Below, one piece after another: positions 27,514 through 36,579 of a stretch of DNA of 64,000 bases. The translations under genes were made by a program, and so were the position numbers. How positions within the stretch are numbered: the first letter of the stretch is position 1; each line of letters opens with the position of its first letter. Source of the DNA: Alphaproteobacteria bacterium (GTDB lineage Bacteria > Pseudomonadota > Alphaproteobacteria > 16-39-46); contig JAGYKM010000002.1 of assembly GCA_018401675.1 (NCBI GenBank), positions 151,757 to 215,756 on the forward strand. Direction: 5' to 3'. The notes below the pieces were generated by a model. That model did not search any database. It saw only the letters and a program-made list of their open reading frames with translations, and was not told where the DNA came from.

Positions 27514-27971
27514 CTAACTTCTTTTTTCCACATAGGCTCTTAGGGCGCCCTCGCCTTTTACTTTGTTTTCCTCGACAGTTTTTCCATTAAACTTAAGCGC
27601 AAAATCCTGACCTTTAAGTTCCCTTGTAAGCAACAAGGTGGTCTTGTGTTTCATAGAAGGGGCATAGCGACAGCGAAGCTGATGCCCTTCGAGTTTTATA
27701 GACTTCAGGCCTTTAAGCTCACCCCCTGCACTAGGTTGATCCTGATTTTTTTCACTAAATTCCAGGTGTTGCCTTCGACTGAGAGCGCTGGGGAATTAGA
27801 AGGTTTGATAAACAATGCCTTTACTGTCGCTGGAGATAGGCAAGTCTCTCCCTTGAAAGATGGAACAAAGCCTTTGCCCTCTAGTGTAGCATGGACAGGT
27901 TCAACAACAAGCGTTATGAGCAAAGAACAAACTCCAAACCCGATGATTTTTTTAACAGTAGCGTATTTCAT
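27514..27971 (-). pseudogene. Small exported protein frameshifted at an A7 run
   Basis: ATG 27971 follows AAAAAAAGGATG and encodes a signal peptide (KIIGFGVCSLLITLVVEPVHA). The frame runs to GNTWNLVKK and then leaves the natural frame at a run of seven A residues (minus strand, 27752-27746). In the next frame the protein continues with NQDQPSAGGELKGLKSIKLE and HKTTLLLTRELKGQDFALKF and ends at TAG 27516-27514, giving about 152 residues. One extra A restores the gene. Either a homopolymer indel, slippage during transcription, or a sequencing error. I recognise no family. Confidence 0.65.
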
Positions 27972-28044
27972 AAGAACATCCTTTTTTTGTAGGTTGAGTA
28001 ATCTCAGCTTTTAGAAGTTTTTATGTGAGATAAAGATCTTTCTA

Positions 28045-29166
28045 TTATGCCTCATAGCGCCTTTGAAGGCGAGACCCCATTTGTGAGAGGAGGACATGAG
28101 GAATGAGACTGGCTTTTTGAGCCACCTCTTCCCATGAGTTTTCGGCCCCGATGAGTTCCACGGTATCGCCTTTTTTGAGTAAATCAGAAGGCACATGGGA
28201 TAAATCTAAGGTTAATAAGTCCATGCTGATGCGGCCAGCTATGGGGACGGTATGACCTTTAATTTTCAAGGATGTACTCGATAAGGACCAAGGATATCCA
28301 TCTCCATAGCCTACATTAAGCACGCCAACCCGACCTCCTTGGTGCATACCATAGGTACTGCCATACCCTATGCGCGCCCCTGCATGTGCCTCATTGATTT
28401 CAATGAGGTGGGCTTTTAGTGAGGCTACTGGCTTAAAAAGAGGTTTAAAATTATGGGGAATTTGAATGCCATAAAGAGCAATGCCTGCTCGAATAATATG
28501 ATAATGATAGAAAGGACTTAAAAAGACACCTCCCGAGTGGGAAAAAGAGCGCAAAGCTTTCGGAAATTTGAAATGTGTCGTATCAAATATCTTCTTTTGC
28601 TCGGCATTAGATGGGGCCAAGGGATCCTCCCCATTGGCAAGATGGCTCATGATACAGATGCATGATTCGGTTTGAAAAAGATTAGGATTGTCCCCTATGG
28701 TATCCACTTCTTTTGAATTCAGCCCTAAACGATAAAAGCCTGTGTCTACTTGAAGGCCATAGGGAAGAGATCTTTGCAAGGAAGAAGCCGTCTGGTTCCA
28801 TGAAGCTAAATCTTCTGTATTTGAAAATATAGGAATCAAATCAGCGGCGATGATCTCCTTGTGATATTCTAAGGAAACGCCGTTTAAGATAAAGATGGCT
28901 GGTTGGGGGTGAGATAAAGGAGAAAGTTTTTTGAAATGCTTCCGTAAGGAAATACCCTCGTCGCTTCTGGCCACAAAGAATTGTTTAGCACCAAGGGTCA
29001 GAAGATGTTCACCAATAGTATGCGCCCCCAATCCATACCCATTGGATTTGAGCACACAACCCAAAGTGCAGGTAGGATCTATGAGCGTTTGTAAGGACCG
29101 ATAATTATGGCTAAGAGCTTTCAGATCAATGTGAAGAAAAGGAGCTGAAGAATCGGATCGGGGCAT
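28045..29166 (-). CDS. alr: Alanine racemase, copy 1
   Basis: 373 residues. This PLP enzyme interconverts L- and D-alanine for peptidoglycan. The PLP lysine is in CVLKSNGYGLGA near the N-terminus. The catalytic Tyr is in ARIGYGSTYGMH, and VGYGDGYPWSL, GRISMDLLTLDLS and GDTVELIG are family blocks. It follows a second racemase gene by 29 bases, and dnaB lies before that, all on the minus strand; dnaB-alr is a usual alphaproteobacterial order. This copy keeps all consensus motifs and is probably the main enzyme. Confidence 0.93.
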   Translation of the reverse strand: MPRSDSSAPFLHIDLKALSHNYRSLQTLIDPTCTLGCVLKSNGYGLGAHTIGEHLLTLGAKQFFVARSDEGISLRKHFKKLSPLSHPQPAIFILNGVSLEYHKEIIAADLIPIFSNTEDLASWNQTASSLQRSLPYGLQVDTGFYRLGLNSKEVDTIGDNPNLFQTESCICIMSHLANGEDPLAPSNAEQKKIFDTTHFKFPKALRSFSHSGGVFLSPFYHYHIIRAGIALYGIQIPHNFKPLFKPVASLKAHLIEINEAHAGARIGYGSTYGMHQGGRVGVLNVGYGDGYPWSLSSTSLKIKGHTVPIAGRISMDLLTLDLSHVPSDLLKKGDTVELIGAENSWEEVAQKASLIPHVLLSQMGSRLQRRYEA

Positions 29167-29195
29167 GAAGGGAGCTCTCTGGGGGAAGTGGGTGT

Positions 29196-30353
29196 TTAGT
29201 AAGAATAAAGGGGATGAAAACGATCGCCTAACTGGCTGATAAAATCATAAGAAGTCGTATGCGCCAGCGTTGCAAGCTTATCGATGGTATGAAACTCATC
29301 CACAAAGGTGACTAAGGTCCCAGGTAAAGACAACGTTTCGGGAACATCAGTGACGTCCAGAGAAAGCCAATCCATAGAGATTCTTCCTAAAATAGGAAGA
29401 CAATAGTGGTCAATATAGCCCAGTCCACAATTGGAAAGGTTTCTGAAAAATCCAGTGCCAAATCCCAAGTTTACCGTGGCAATACGGCTATTCCTTTTCA
29501 AGATATGGGTGCGATCATATCCCAAAGGTGTGCCTTCGGGGAGTGTCCTGACTTGAAGAATGCGGGCTTGAATTTTGAGAACCTGGGTCAAGGGGTTATC
29601 TTGATCTTCTAAAGGGTTTCCCCCATAGAGCGCTATTCCCATACGGATCATATCATGATGATAAGGTGTGCCCAAAAGAATAGCCGCTGAATTAGCCAAT
29701 GTTCCTTTTACTCTGGGAAAGAGTGAACGAAATAAAGAAAAAGTCTCAAGCTCTTCTTGGTTAGCTGGATGGGTGGATAAAGAGCTGCATGAAAGATGTC
29801 CCAAAATATAGGTGACATCTAAGTGGTTATAAAGTTCAGGCGTGGCTTGTAAAGATCTGGCTTCATCCAAGGAAAGTCCAAAACGACCCATGCCCACATC
29901 GACTTGAAGGATAACGGGTAGTGTTTCATCTCGAGACGTGGCCAAAGCTTGAGCGCGGTGAATTTGAGGAAGATCTAGTAGAACGGGGATTAAATTATGG
30001 GTGATAAAAAAAGATTCAGTACCTTTTTGGAGCCCATTTAAAACATAAATAGTGGCTTCGGATAAAAGGGCCCTTAATTGAACTCCCTCCTGGACAGTGG
30101 AGACAAAAAAATGCTGTGCGCCCACTTCCCAAAGCGCTTTGCCAACAGGGTCAATACCGATCCCATAGGCGTTAGATTTTAAAACGGCGCTGGGAATGGC
30201 TGCTGGGGCTTGGCGGGCCATAAAAGTGAAGTTATCTTGGATGCCTCGTAAGTTCACATGCAAAAATGCAGTGTGTTCCTCCAGAAGAAAAGCATCAGGA
30301 GAGGTTAGAGAAGGATCTATAGGGAGTATTTGGGCAGTTTGAGAAGAAGTCAT
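29196..30353 (-). CDS. Alanine racemase, copy 2 (divergent paralogue)
   Basis: 385 residues of the same fold and length as its neighbour. The PLP lysine is in SAVLKSNAYGIGID and the Tyr motif is altered to LGYDRTHI, keeping Tyr. The block after it, normally GYxDGY, reads LGFGTGFFRNL. GRISMDWLSLDVT is intact. ATG 30353 is two bases after the dnaB stop, and its ribosome site AAGGAATAATT lies within the dnaB end, so the pair is translationally linked. It arose by duplication and diverged well below half identity; it may racemise another amino acid, or be a weaker alanine racemase. Confidence 0.85.
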   Translation of the reverse strand: MTSSQTAQILPIDPSLTSPDAFLLEEHTAFLHVNLRGIQDNFTFMARQAPAAIPSAVLKSNAYGIGIDPVGKALWEVGAQHFFVSTVQEGVQLRALLSEATIYVLNGLQKGTESFFITHNLIPVLLDLPQIHRAQALATSRDETLPVILQVDVGMGRFGLSLDEARSLQATPELYNHLDVTYILGHLSCSSLSTHPANQEELETFSLFRSLFPRVKGTLANSAAILLGTPYHHDMIRMGIALYGGNPLEDQDNPLTQVLKIQARILQVRTLPEGTPLGYDRTHILKRNSRIATVNLGFGTGFFRNLSNCGLGYIDHYCLPILGRISMDWLSLDVTDVPETLSLPGTLVTFVDEFHTIDKLATLAHTTSYDFISQLGDRFHPLYSY

Positions 30354-30355
30354 AA

Positions 30356-31843
30356 TTATTCCTTGGTCAAAGGTCGTTCGGCGTGAGAGAGATTGCCGAA
30401 CTTCGTAAATTTAGAGTCAAAAAATAAATGAACCGTTCCAACCGGGCCGTGACGATGTTTGCTAACCAAGACTTCTGCTTTGTTGTATATATCATTCATC
30501 TTTTGAACCCATTGGAGATGTTTCTCAGAGTCCTCAGGGGGTTTTTTTCGCGCTTCGTAATACTCGTCTCTGTAGATAAAAAGAACAATATCTGCATCTT
30601 GCTCAATAGATCCTGACTCTCGTAAATCAGAAAGTTGGGGGCGCTTGTCGTCTCTTTGTTCCACTGCACGAGACAACTGGGACAAAGCGAGAATGGGAAT
30701 ATTAAGCTCCTTCGCCAAGGCTTTGAGCCCTCTAGAGATTTCTGAGATTTCTTGGACTCGATTTTCATGTTTGGCTCTTTTGTCCACATGAAGCAGTTGG
30801 AGATAGTCAATAACGATCAAGCCAATTTTCTTCTGGCGCACCAAGCGCCGGGCTCTGGTTCGTAAGGCGGTTACGCTTAAGGCAGGTGTATCATCGATGT
30901 ATAGAGATATATCCGATAGAAGCCGACTGGTTTGAACGAATTTCATGAAATCGTCGCTGGAGATTTCTCCTCGGCGAATGCGATCTGATCCCACCCCTGT
31001 TTCTTGGGAGAGAATACGGGTAGCCAGCTGTTCAGCGGACATTTCTAAGGAAAAGAAGCCTACACCAGCGCCCTCTTTTTGGGTCAAAGCCGCTCGGGCA
31101 GCGTTGAAGGCAATGTTGGTGGCAAGAGCCGTTTTCCCCATAGAAGGTCGTCCTGCAAGGATAATAAGATCCGAAGGATGTAACCCCCCAATCCACTTGT
31201 CTAAATCTTCTAAGCCCGTGGTCACCCCCACTATATGCGAGTCTCTTTTATAAGCGAGCTCAGCATTCTCAAGGGCCTTTGCTAAGGCCATACTGAGAGA
31301 GAAATACGCGCGGTCAAAGTCTCCCGTGGTGGCTAAATCAAAGAGCTGTTGTTCTGCTTTTTCCATATTGTCTTGGGCCGTACTCTCTGTGGTCACCTCA
31401 AAAGCCTCATTAACAATGGACTCTCCGAGAGTAATAAGTTGTCGACGCAAATAGAGATCGTAAATAACCCGACCATACTCCGATGTATTGAGGACTGACA
31501 CCACACTGGAAGCCAGTTGGATTAAGTATTTCCAACCGCCGATGGTCTCTAATTCATTGTTGCTTTCCATGTAATCTTTAAGGGTTATGGGATCCGCAAT
31601 ATTCCCTCTTTGGATGAGGCTCGAAATGCAGGCATAGATTTTACTATGAATGGGATCTGCAAAATGGTCAGCTTGTAAAAATTCTGCCACCTTTTCAAAA
31701 GACGCATTATTATGGAGGAGAGCCCCTAGGAGAGCCTGCTCCGCCTCAAAGTTTTTGGGTAGCGGCCTCACTTGCTTGGGCTCTAGCCAATTACTTCCTC
31801 CTGAAGTAACCATGGTGGGTAAGGAAACTGAGGTGGAATCAGA
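30356..31843 (-). CDS. dnaB: Replicative DNA helicase DnaB
   Basis: 495 residues from ATG 31843. This hexameric helicase unwinds DNA at the replication fork. The N-terminal DnaB domain starts with LPKNFEAEQALLGALLHNN. The RecA-like helicase domain has Walker A GRPSMGKTALA, FFSLEMSAEQL, IDYLQLL (Walker B region), QEISEISRGLKALAKEL and SQLSRAVEQR, with the C-terminal LRESGSIEQDADIVLFIYR. The frame opens 33 bases earlier at 31876, but ATG 31843 fits better. First gene of the dnaB-alr-alr operon. Confidence 0.96.
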   Translation of the reverse strand, partial: SDSTSVSLPTMVTSGGSNWLEPKQVRPLPKNFEAEQALLGALLHNNASFEKVAEFLQADHFADPIHSKIYACISSLIQRGNIADPITLKDYMESNNELETIGGWKYLIQLASSVVSVLNTSEYGRVIYDLYLRRQLITLGESIVNEAFEVTTESTAQDNMEKAEQQLFDLATTGDFDRAYFSLSMALAKALENAELAYKRDSHIVGVTTGLEDLDKWIGGLHPSDLIILAGRPSMGKTALATNIAFNAARAALTQKEGAGVGFFSLEMSAEQLATRILSQETGVGSDRIRRGEISSDDFMKFVQTSRLLSDISLYIDDTPALSVTALRTRARRLVRQKKIGLIVIDYLQLLHVDKRAKHENRVQEISEISRGLKALAKELNIPILALSQLSRAVEQRDDKRPQLSDLRESGSIEQDADIVLFIYRDEYYEARKKPPEDSEKHLQWVQKMNDIYNKAEVLVSKHRHGPVGTVHLFFDSKFTKFGNLSHAERPLTKE

Positions 31844-31876
31844 CATAAAAAACAACTTCCGACGTAGGGGATACAA

Positions 31877-32050
31877 TTAAATTAAAGAAGGGATCCACAG
31901 ACTATCTTTGAGGCGATGGGGATGCAAGATATTTCGTAGGTGCTTTGTACTATGTGGAGAAAGACCCCGAGTTTATTCACTTAAGGTAAAGAAATAAAGT
32001 TAAGCCAAAATAAAGCCCGGGGTCTTGAGATCAGTGTGGTTAAATCGATG
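31877..32050. other. dnaB-hpf intergenic region
   Basis: 174 bases with no gene. It holds the leader of dnaB and the end of the hpf transcript. The phrase GACCCCGAG (31964-31972) and CCCGGGGTC (32017-32025) form an inverted repeat about 45 bases apart, which may fold in the transcript. Confidence 0.3.
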
Positions 32051-32611
32051 CTAGTTTTGAGGGTCTACCCAGCCAATGGCGCCATCTTTGCGTCGGTAAA
32101 CCATATTAAAGACACCAGAAGCTTTGTTTTTAAAAAATAACGCTCCGTCATTTGATAAATCCATATGCATTACAGCTTCACTTACAGTGAGAGAAGGAAT
32201 TTTGGCGGAGATTTCTGCAACAATGGGAGGTGTATCAGGAACCACAGCCTCTTCTTCGTGGTGATCGCCCACAACATATTGCATGGCATCATAAGAAAAG
32301 GTTTCCTTTTCTTGTTTATGGTGATCCCGAAGGCGGGCTTTATAGCGACGCATTTGAATATTCAGTTTATCTAAAGCGTCCATAAAGGTTTGGTGCGGAT
32401 CCGATCCATTGGCTCTGGCATGAATATTCAGACTTCGTCCTGGATGAACGGAAATCTCGGCGTGGATATGGCTGTTTTCTTTAGTAATAACGGCTGCCCC
32501 ATCAACCGCACGTCCAAAATAGCGCGATACCACGGTCTCAAAATGTTCTTCGATAAACGTTTGGAAAGAAGGCCCGATGTCCATGTGTCGTCCAGAAATT
32601 TGTAAGTTCAT
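32051..32611 (-). CDS. hpf: Ribosome hibernation promoting factor, long form
   Basis: 186 residues. The N-terminal YfiA/S30AE domain (MNLQISGRHMDIGPSFQTFI, ISVHPGRSLNIHARANG, DKLNIQMRRYKARLRDH) binds the 30S decoding site. The C-terminal domain from about residue 130 (PSLTVSEAVMHMDLSN, FFKNKASGVFNMVYRRKDG) makes the dimer contact of long HPF and gives 100S ribosomes. AAGGAGCAT precedes the start. It silences ribosomes in stationary phase or starvation. A near-perfect palindrome lies 43 bases upstream. Confidence 0.95.
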   Translation of the reverse strand: MNLQISGRHMDIGPSFQTFIEEHFETVVSRYFGRAVDGAAVITKENSHIHAEISVHPGRSLNIHARANGSDPHQTFMDALDKLNIQMRRYKARLRDHHKQEKETFSYDAMQYVVGDHHEEEAVVPDTPPIVAEISAKIPSLTVSEAVMHMDLSNDGALFFKNKASGVFNMVYRRKDGAIGWVDPQN

Positions 32612-32653
32612 GATATGCTCCTTATAAATATTGGGTTGGAGTCACGGGGGCGT

Positions 32654-32675
32654 ATACTTTTCAACTGAAAGGTAT
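32654..32675. promoter_or_regulatory. 22-base palindrome upstream of hpf (possible operator)
   Basis: ATACTTTTCAACTGAAAGGTAT reads nearly the same on both strands (mismatches at two symmetric pairs and the centre). It lies 43-64 bases before the hpf start, a normal place for a repressor or activator site. No known regulator site is recognised. Confidence 0.4.
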
Positions 32676-32934
32676 CTCCCCCAAGATTCAGTGTACGCCT
32701 GGTGGGTATTTTCCGTCAACTAAACTTCACGGATTTTTAATAGGTGAACTTTGTGGGGAAAGAGGCCATTGTGATGGTTGGACGGTGTGGAATAAGCACT
32801 TTTTTCTTGAGAAAGAAGCTCTTTAATACAGTTTTCCTCAGGTCTATTCTACGGCTACTGTCAGCAAATACAGTGTTAATAGCGCAATACTAATAAGAAC
32901 CGCAAAAGGGATTCCCAGGCCCGCTTCTTTCAAG

Positions 32935-33008
32935 TTGCCCCTTAAGGAAGCCTCGTTGCCCGAAGCTTTCTTCACTAGTCATCATGATGACTGCTTCTCG
33001 AAGAATCT
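32935..33008 (-). pseudogene. Remnant of an Rpn-type nuclease C-terminus
   Basis: On the minus strand, MMTSEESFGQRGFLKGQL resembles the phrase NMEECFEQRGILKGKLEG in the intact Rpn gene just upstream (33009-34028). Stops follow. It looks like a leftover of a second copy or of an earlier C-terminal extension. Confidence 0.4.
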
Positions 33009-34028
33009 TTAATGAGTGGGATGGTTAAGCATCTTCATCTCCTCTAAAGAGAGGTCTAGGAGATCAGCGACATGATCAAGCGAATGTCCTTTATGTAATA
33101 ATCTAGTCGCAATCTCAAGTCTTTCTTCAAGCTTTCCTTCAAGCTTTCCTTCACGCTTTCCTTCACGCATGCCTTCAAGCTTTCCCTTGAGAATACCGCG
33201 TTGTTCGAAGCATTCTTCCATATTCATAATCGTTGTCTCCTTTTCTTTGGATGTACTGCTTGAGGCCAAGTCCTTTAAGCAAAGTGACCATTCTCTATGA
33301 TTCATTTTCTTATTATGGAATATGTAATAAAGGGATGGCAAGATAAAAGCTATCTCTTCATTGGGAATACTATCTACAAAATCATTAAATAAGGGCTTAA
33401 AGAAAGCATCCCACTTTTTGGTCCATATATGCTTCATGGTGCTTTCCACAAACCTTAGTTTCAGGTGGGTGGATAGCTCTTCATCAGGCTTGCTAGCAAG
33501 ATCCCGAAGGGTAAAAGGGTTAGTGAATATATTTCTTACGATATGTTCGTTGTCACCGAATAAAGAGAAGAAGTCCGTAGAATGGCTGTAGGGAGATTTT
33601 CCCGAATGGAGAATCATAGGAAATATCAAAGGAAAAGGACCTTTAGGATTCGTTTTTAAATGTCTATCGAGGAGCCCGCATGTATATTTCCATAAGCGAA
33701 AGGGAAGAAGCTTATCTGGTCTAGAGGCATGCTCAATAAGAATATAAATAAGCCCTTCCTCAAGAGATTTATCAAATGCTTGAATCTGAGAGGACTTTTC
33801 GTCTTCAAGAGAGGCAATAGGGGCAAAATGGGCTTTAAATAAGAGATCAGTAAATTGTGTACGCAAGGAGTCTTCTATCATAGATTCTTTGACTAAGGTC
33901 AAAGAAGAAAGGTCTATGCGAGAGAGTAAGGGGCTTGGTAAGTTATCTTGTATAAAAGAATAAGAGACTTCAGGGTATTCCATCATGGTTTTAAAATACT
34001 TATCATGAGGGGATATATGAGTAGACAT
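33009..34028 (-). CDS. Rpn-family PD-(D/E)xK nuclease / YhgA-like transposase
   Basis: 339 residues. The N-terminus HDKYFKTMMEYPEVSYSFI and SLRTQFTDLLFKAHF followed by LIYILIEHASRPDKLLPFRL fit the Rpn (recombination-promoting nuclease) family: Asp, then E-x-H/Q in the predicted active site. Such proteins are common in intracellular bacteria and cyanobacteria and are often mobile. The C-terminus holds a KLEG/KREG tetrapeptide repeat and then a predicted helical LDHVADLLDLSLEEMKML, also typical. It stands alone between hpf and yajC. Confidence 0.8.
   Translation of the reverse strand: MSTHISPHDKYFKTMMEYPEVSYSFIQDNLPSPLLSRIDLSSLTLVKESMIEDSLRTQFTDLLFKAHFAPIASLEDEKSSQIQAFDKSLEEGLIYILIEHASRPDKLLPFRLWKYTCGLLDRHLKTNPKGPFPLIFPMILHSGKSPYSHSTDFFSLFGDNEHIVRNIFTNPFTLRDLASKPDEELSTHLKLRFVESTMKHIWTKKWDAFFKPLFNDFVDSIPNEEIAFILPSLYYIFHNKKMNHREWSLCLKDLASSSTSKEKETTIMNMEECFEQRGILKGKLEGMREGKREGKLEGKLEERLEIATRLLHKGHSLDHVADLLDLSLEEMKMLNHPTH
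33120..33190 (-). repeat. 12-base tandem repeat inside the Rpn-family gene
   Basis: About six degenerate units of ctttccttcaag (plus strand) encode the repeated KLEG/KREG tetrapeptides. In-frame repeat number may vary between strains. Confidence 0.75.
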
Positions 34029-34504
34029 GGAACACCTAATTCTACCGGACAGCTATTTGACCTATTTTTAGGATCAATGCAGTCTAAATTTTAATGAATC
34101 AACCTATAACTGTATGATTATAAGATGGTTATGGCCTCTTAGGAGAACTTTGTCCATAATTTATTATAAAAAAGTATAATAAAGTGGTTTTTTGAAATGT
34201 GGCGTGGATCAACACTGCCCTCAAATGGAAGCTCAAGAAAATTATGAGCGATGAGCGCTATAAATAGCCCAACGAAGAGACTTCAGAAGATTTAATAGGT
34301 GAAGAGGGGCTTGGGTGATTGAAACTTCTTGAAGGGGATCCATCTTTTGGGTACAAGGAATGAGGAGTTGGATTTTGTGACGGGTAACTTTGCAAATTCT
34401 TAGCGTTAAATTTTGATACTTCTTTAACTTTTTAGGCAAACGGGGCACAAGACTTTTGAGTAGACCCCAGGCGTCGTTACATTAGATAATAAAGGAATGC
34501 TGAT
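34029..34504. other. 476-base region without a recognised gene
   Basis: Lies between the leftward Rpn gene and rightward yajC. A minus-strand frame at 34448-34242 (TTG start) has no family and no good ribosome site; the region looks like decayed sequence. The yajC promoter must be near its right end; AAAGGAATGCTGAT before 34505 is the ribosome site. Confidence 0.35.
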
Positions 34505-34930
34505 ATGTTTTTTTCATCAAGTGCTTATGCAGATACAGGAGCGGCAGTGACCGAGGGGTTTAATTTTCTGTCTATAGCTCCTTTTGTTCTCATTTTTGTG
34601 GTCATGTATTTTTTATTGATTCGTCCTCAACAAAAGAAGGCTAAACTACAACAAAATATGTTAAAAAGTTTAGTTAAGGGTGACAGAATCGTTACTTCAG
34701 GCGGGATCGTGGGTTCGGTAGTGCGCTTGGTAAGCGATCAAGAGCTGCAAGTTGAAATTTCTCCTGGGGTTTCCGTGACGGTTCTACGCTCCATGGTGGT
34801 GAATGTTCTTAGAGGCGCGCCCGTTTCTTCCAGCTCAAGTTCCTCAATAGAAACTTCTTCAGGTGGAGCGTCAAAAGTGACTAAACTCGTTCCAAAGAAA
34901 AAAGAAAAGGCCTCTGCAAGCAAAAAATAG
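34505..34930 (+). CDS. yajC: Preprotein translocase subunit YajC
   Basis: 141 residues. A single membrane segment (FVLIFVVMYFLLIRPQQKK) with the family phrase LIRPQQKKAK, then GDRIVTSGGIVGSVVRL. YajC associates with SecDF at the Sec translocon. The C-terminal tail is Ser/Lys-rich and longer than usual. First gene of a rightward run yajC-secD-secF-pheS-pheT-lepA. Confidence 0.93.
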   Translation: MFFSSSAYADTGAAVTEGFNFLSIAPFVLIFVVMYFLLIRPQQKKAKLQQNMLKSLVKGDRIVTSGGIVGSVVRLVSDQELQVEISPGVSVTVLRSMVVNVLRGAPVSSSSSSSIETSSGGASKVTKLVPKKKEKASASKK

Positions 34931-34991
34931 TAAAGCGGATGCAAAAATAACAGGAGGGAATGAGTCCTCCAGAGAAAAAGGATTGGTCTCC

Positions 34992-36569
34992 ATGTATATG
35001 GCCCGGTGGAAGGTTTTTTTGATTATGCTGGTTTGCTTGGGAGGGGTATGGTTTGTTATCCCTAACCTTCTCTCAAAATCAGCCCTTGAGAAAACCTCTC
35101 CTTGGCTTCCTCAAACTCAGATACGGTTGGGGCTAGATCTCCAAGGAGGCAGTCATATTCTAATGGAGGTTGACGTTAAAACCTTTATTAACGACTACAT
35201 GGATAGTCTTTTGGAAAGTACGCGTCTATTTTTGCGCCAAGAAAAGATATCATATAGGCAGCTCCAACGGGTAAAAGGTCAAGACATTATTGCTTTTGAT
35301 TTGAGGAATGGATCTCAAGACCTTACTCCGGGATTATTGAATTCTTTGAAATCGATAGATGCTGACATGGAAGTCTACGCAGAAGGGGCACGCGTATTTC
35401 TTCTCGTAGGGGATCGTGCACGTTCGGCAAGGATTCGTAGTGCTGTGGACCAGTCTATAGAGATTATCCGTCGGCGGGTAGATGAGACGGGAACAAAAGA
35501 ACCTACCATCCAGAGGCAAGGAGAAGACAGGATTTTGATTCAATTGCCAGGCATTGAAGATCCTGAGCGGGTAAAATCTCTCCTTGGGCAAACGGCAAAA
35601 TTATCTTTTCGCTTCTTGGCCGATGGTGATCTCTCTTCAGAAGAGGGCAAAGGCTTGTCTTCCCAGGTGGAGCGGTTGGAAAGCTTGACAACAAAAGGTG
35701 AACGTCCTTATACCTATGATGTCAAAAAAAGGGTGGTGGTTTCCGGAGAGAGCCTTCTTGATGCCCAGCCTACCTTTGATGAAAATAATCGTCCTTGTGT
35801 GCGTTTTAAACTCGACGCGTTGGGGGGCAGAAAATTTGCTGAGGCCACCAAGGCTAATGTAGGGAAGAGTTTTGCTATTATCTTAGATAACAAGGTGATC
35901 AGTGCGCCCACCATTAACGAGCCTATTCCCGGCGGCGAGGGACGTATTACGGGAAATTTCTCGGTGGAAGAAGCCTCGGATTTTGCTCTTCTGTTAAGAG
36001 CAGGCGCTCTTCCTGCGCCTTTGACAGTGCTCGAAGAAAGAACGGTGGGTCCAGACTTGGGGGCTGATTCTATTAAGGCAGGGACTCGTGCCACCATTCT
36101 TGCGGTATGTCTTATTATCGTGTTCATGGTCATTGCTTATGCCGCTGTTGGATTTGTGGCTAATATCGCTCTCATATTTAACCTGATCTTGTTATTTGCA
36201 GGGCTTTCGATTTTAGGGGCCACCCTTACCCTGCCCGGAATCGCCGGTATTGCTCTTACATTGGGGATGGCGGTAGATGCCAATGTTTTGATTAACGAGC
36301 GCATCAAGGAAGAATTGAAGCATGGGAAGCGCTATATGATTGCGGTGGATTCTGGCTACAATCGGGCCATGAGCACTATTATTGACTCGAATATCACCAC
36401 GTTAATTGGTAGTATTTTGCTCTATATCTTTGGTACGGGCCCGGTTCGCGGATTTGCCGTTACCTTGTCTTTGGGAATCATTGTTTCTATGTTCACTGCG
36501 GTTTCTTTGAGTCGTCTTATTATGGCGTCCTGGATTCGGTGGAGACACCCTAAAACTCTCTGGATATAA
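34992..36569 (+). CDS. secD: Protein translocase subunit SecD
   Basis: 525 residues from ATG 34992 (AAAGGA nine bases before it; the frame itself opens at TTG 34983). Membrane segment 1 is followed by the D1 motif IRLGLDLQGGSHILMEVD. The periplasmic P1 domain contains IEIIRRRVDETGTKEPTIQR and GQTAKLSFRFL. After RITGNFSVEEASDFALLLRA come five membrane segments with LTLGMAVDANVLINERIKEE. SecD with SecF uses the proton gradient to pull proteins through the Sec pore. Eleven bases before secF. Confidence 0.96.
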   Translation: MYMARWKVFLIMLVCLGGVWFVIPNLLSKSALEKTSPWLPQTQIRLGLDLQGGSHILMEVDVKTFINDYMDSLLESTRLFLRQEKISYRQLQRVKGQDIIAFDLRNGSQDLTPGLLNSLKSIDADMEVYAEGARVFLLVGDRARSARIRSAVDQSIEIIRRRVDETGTKEPTIQRQGEDRILIQLPGIEDPERVKSLLGQTAKLSFRFLADGDLSSEEGKGLSSQVERLESLTTKGERPYTYDVKKRVVVSGESLLDAQPTFDENNRPCVRFKLDALGGRKFAEATKANVGKSFAIILDNKVISAPTINEPIPGGEGRITGNFSVEEASDFALLLRAGALPAPLTVLEERTVGPDLGADSIKAGTRATILAVCLIIVFMVIAYAAVGFVANIALIFNLILLFAGLSILGATLTLPGIAGIALTLGMAVDANVLINERIKEELKHGKRYMIAVDSGYNRAMSTIIDSNITTLIGSILLYIFGTGPVRGFAVTLSLGIIVSMFTAVSLSRLIMASWIRWRHPKTLWI

Positions 36570-36579
36570 AAGGATCACT

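Noticed and set aside
27646..28014. 122-codon plus-strand frame
   Set aside because: It lies opposite the exported gene at 27971-27514, which has a ribosome site and signal peptide.
33120..33190. CRISPR-like repeat
   Set aside because: Repeats are 12 bases with no spacers and lie in frame in a coding sequence.
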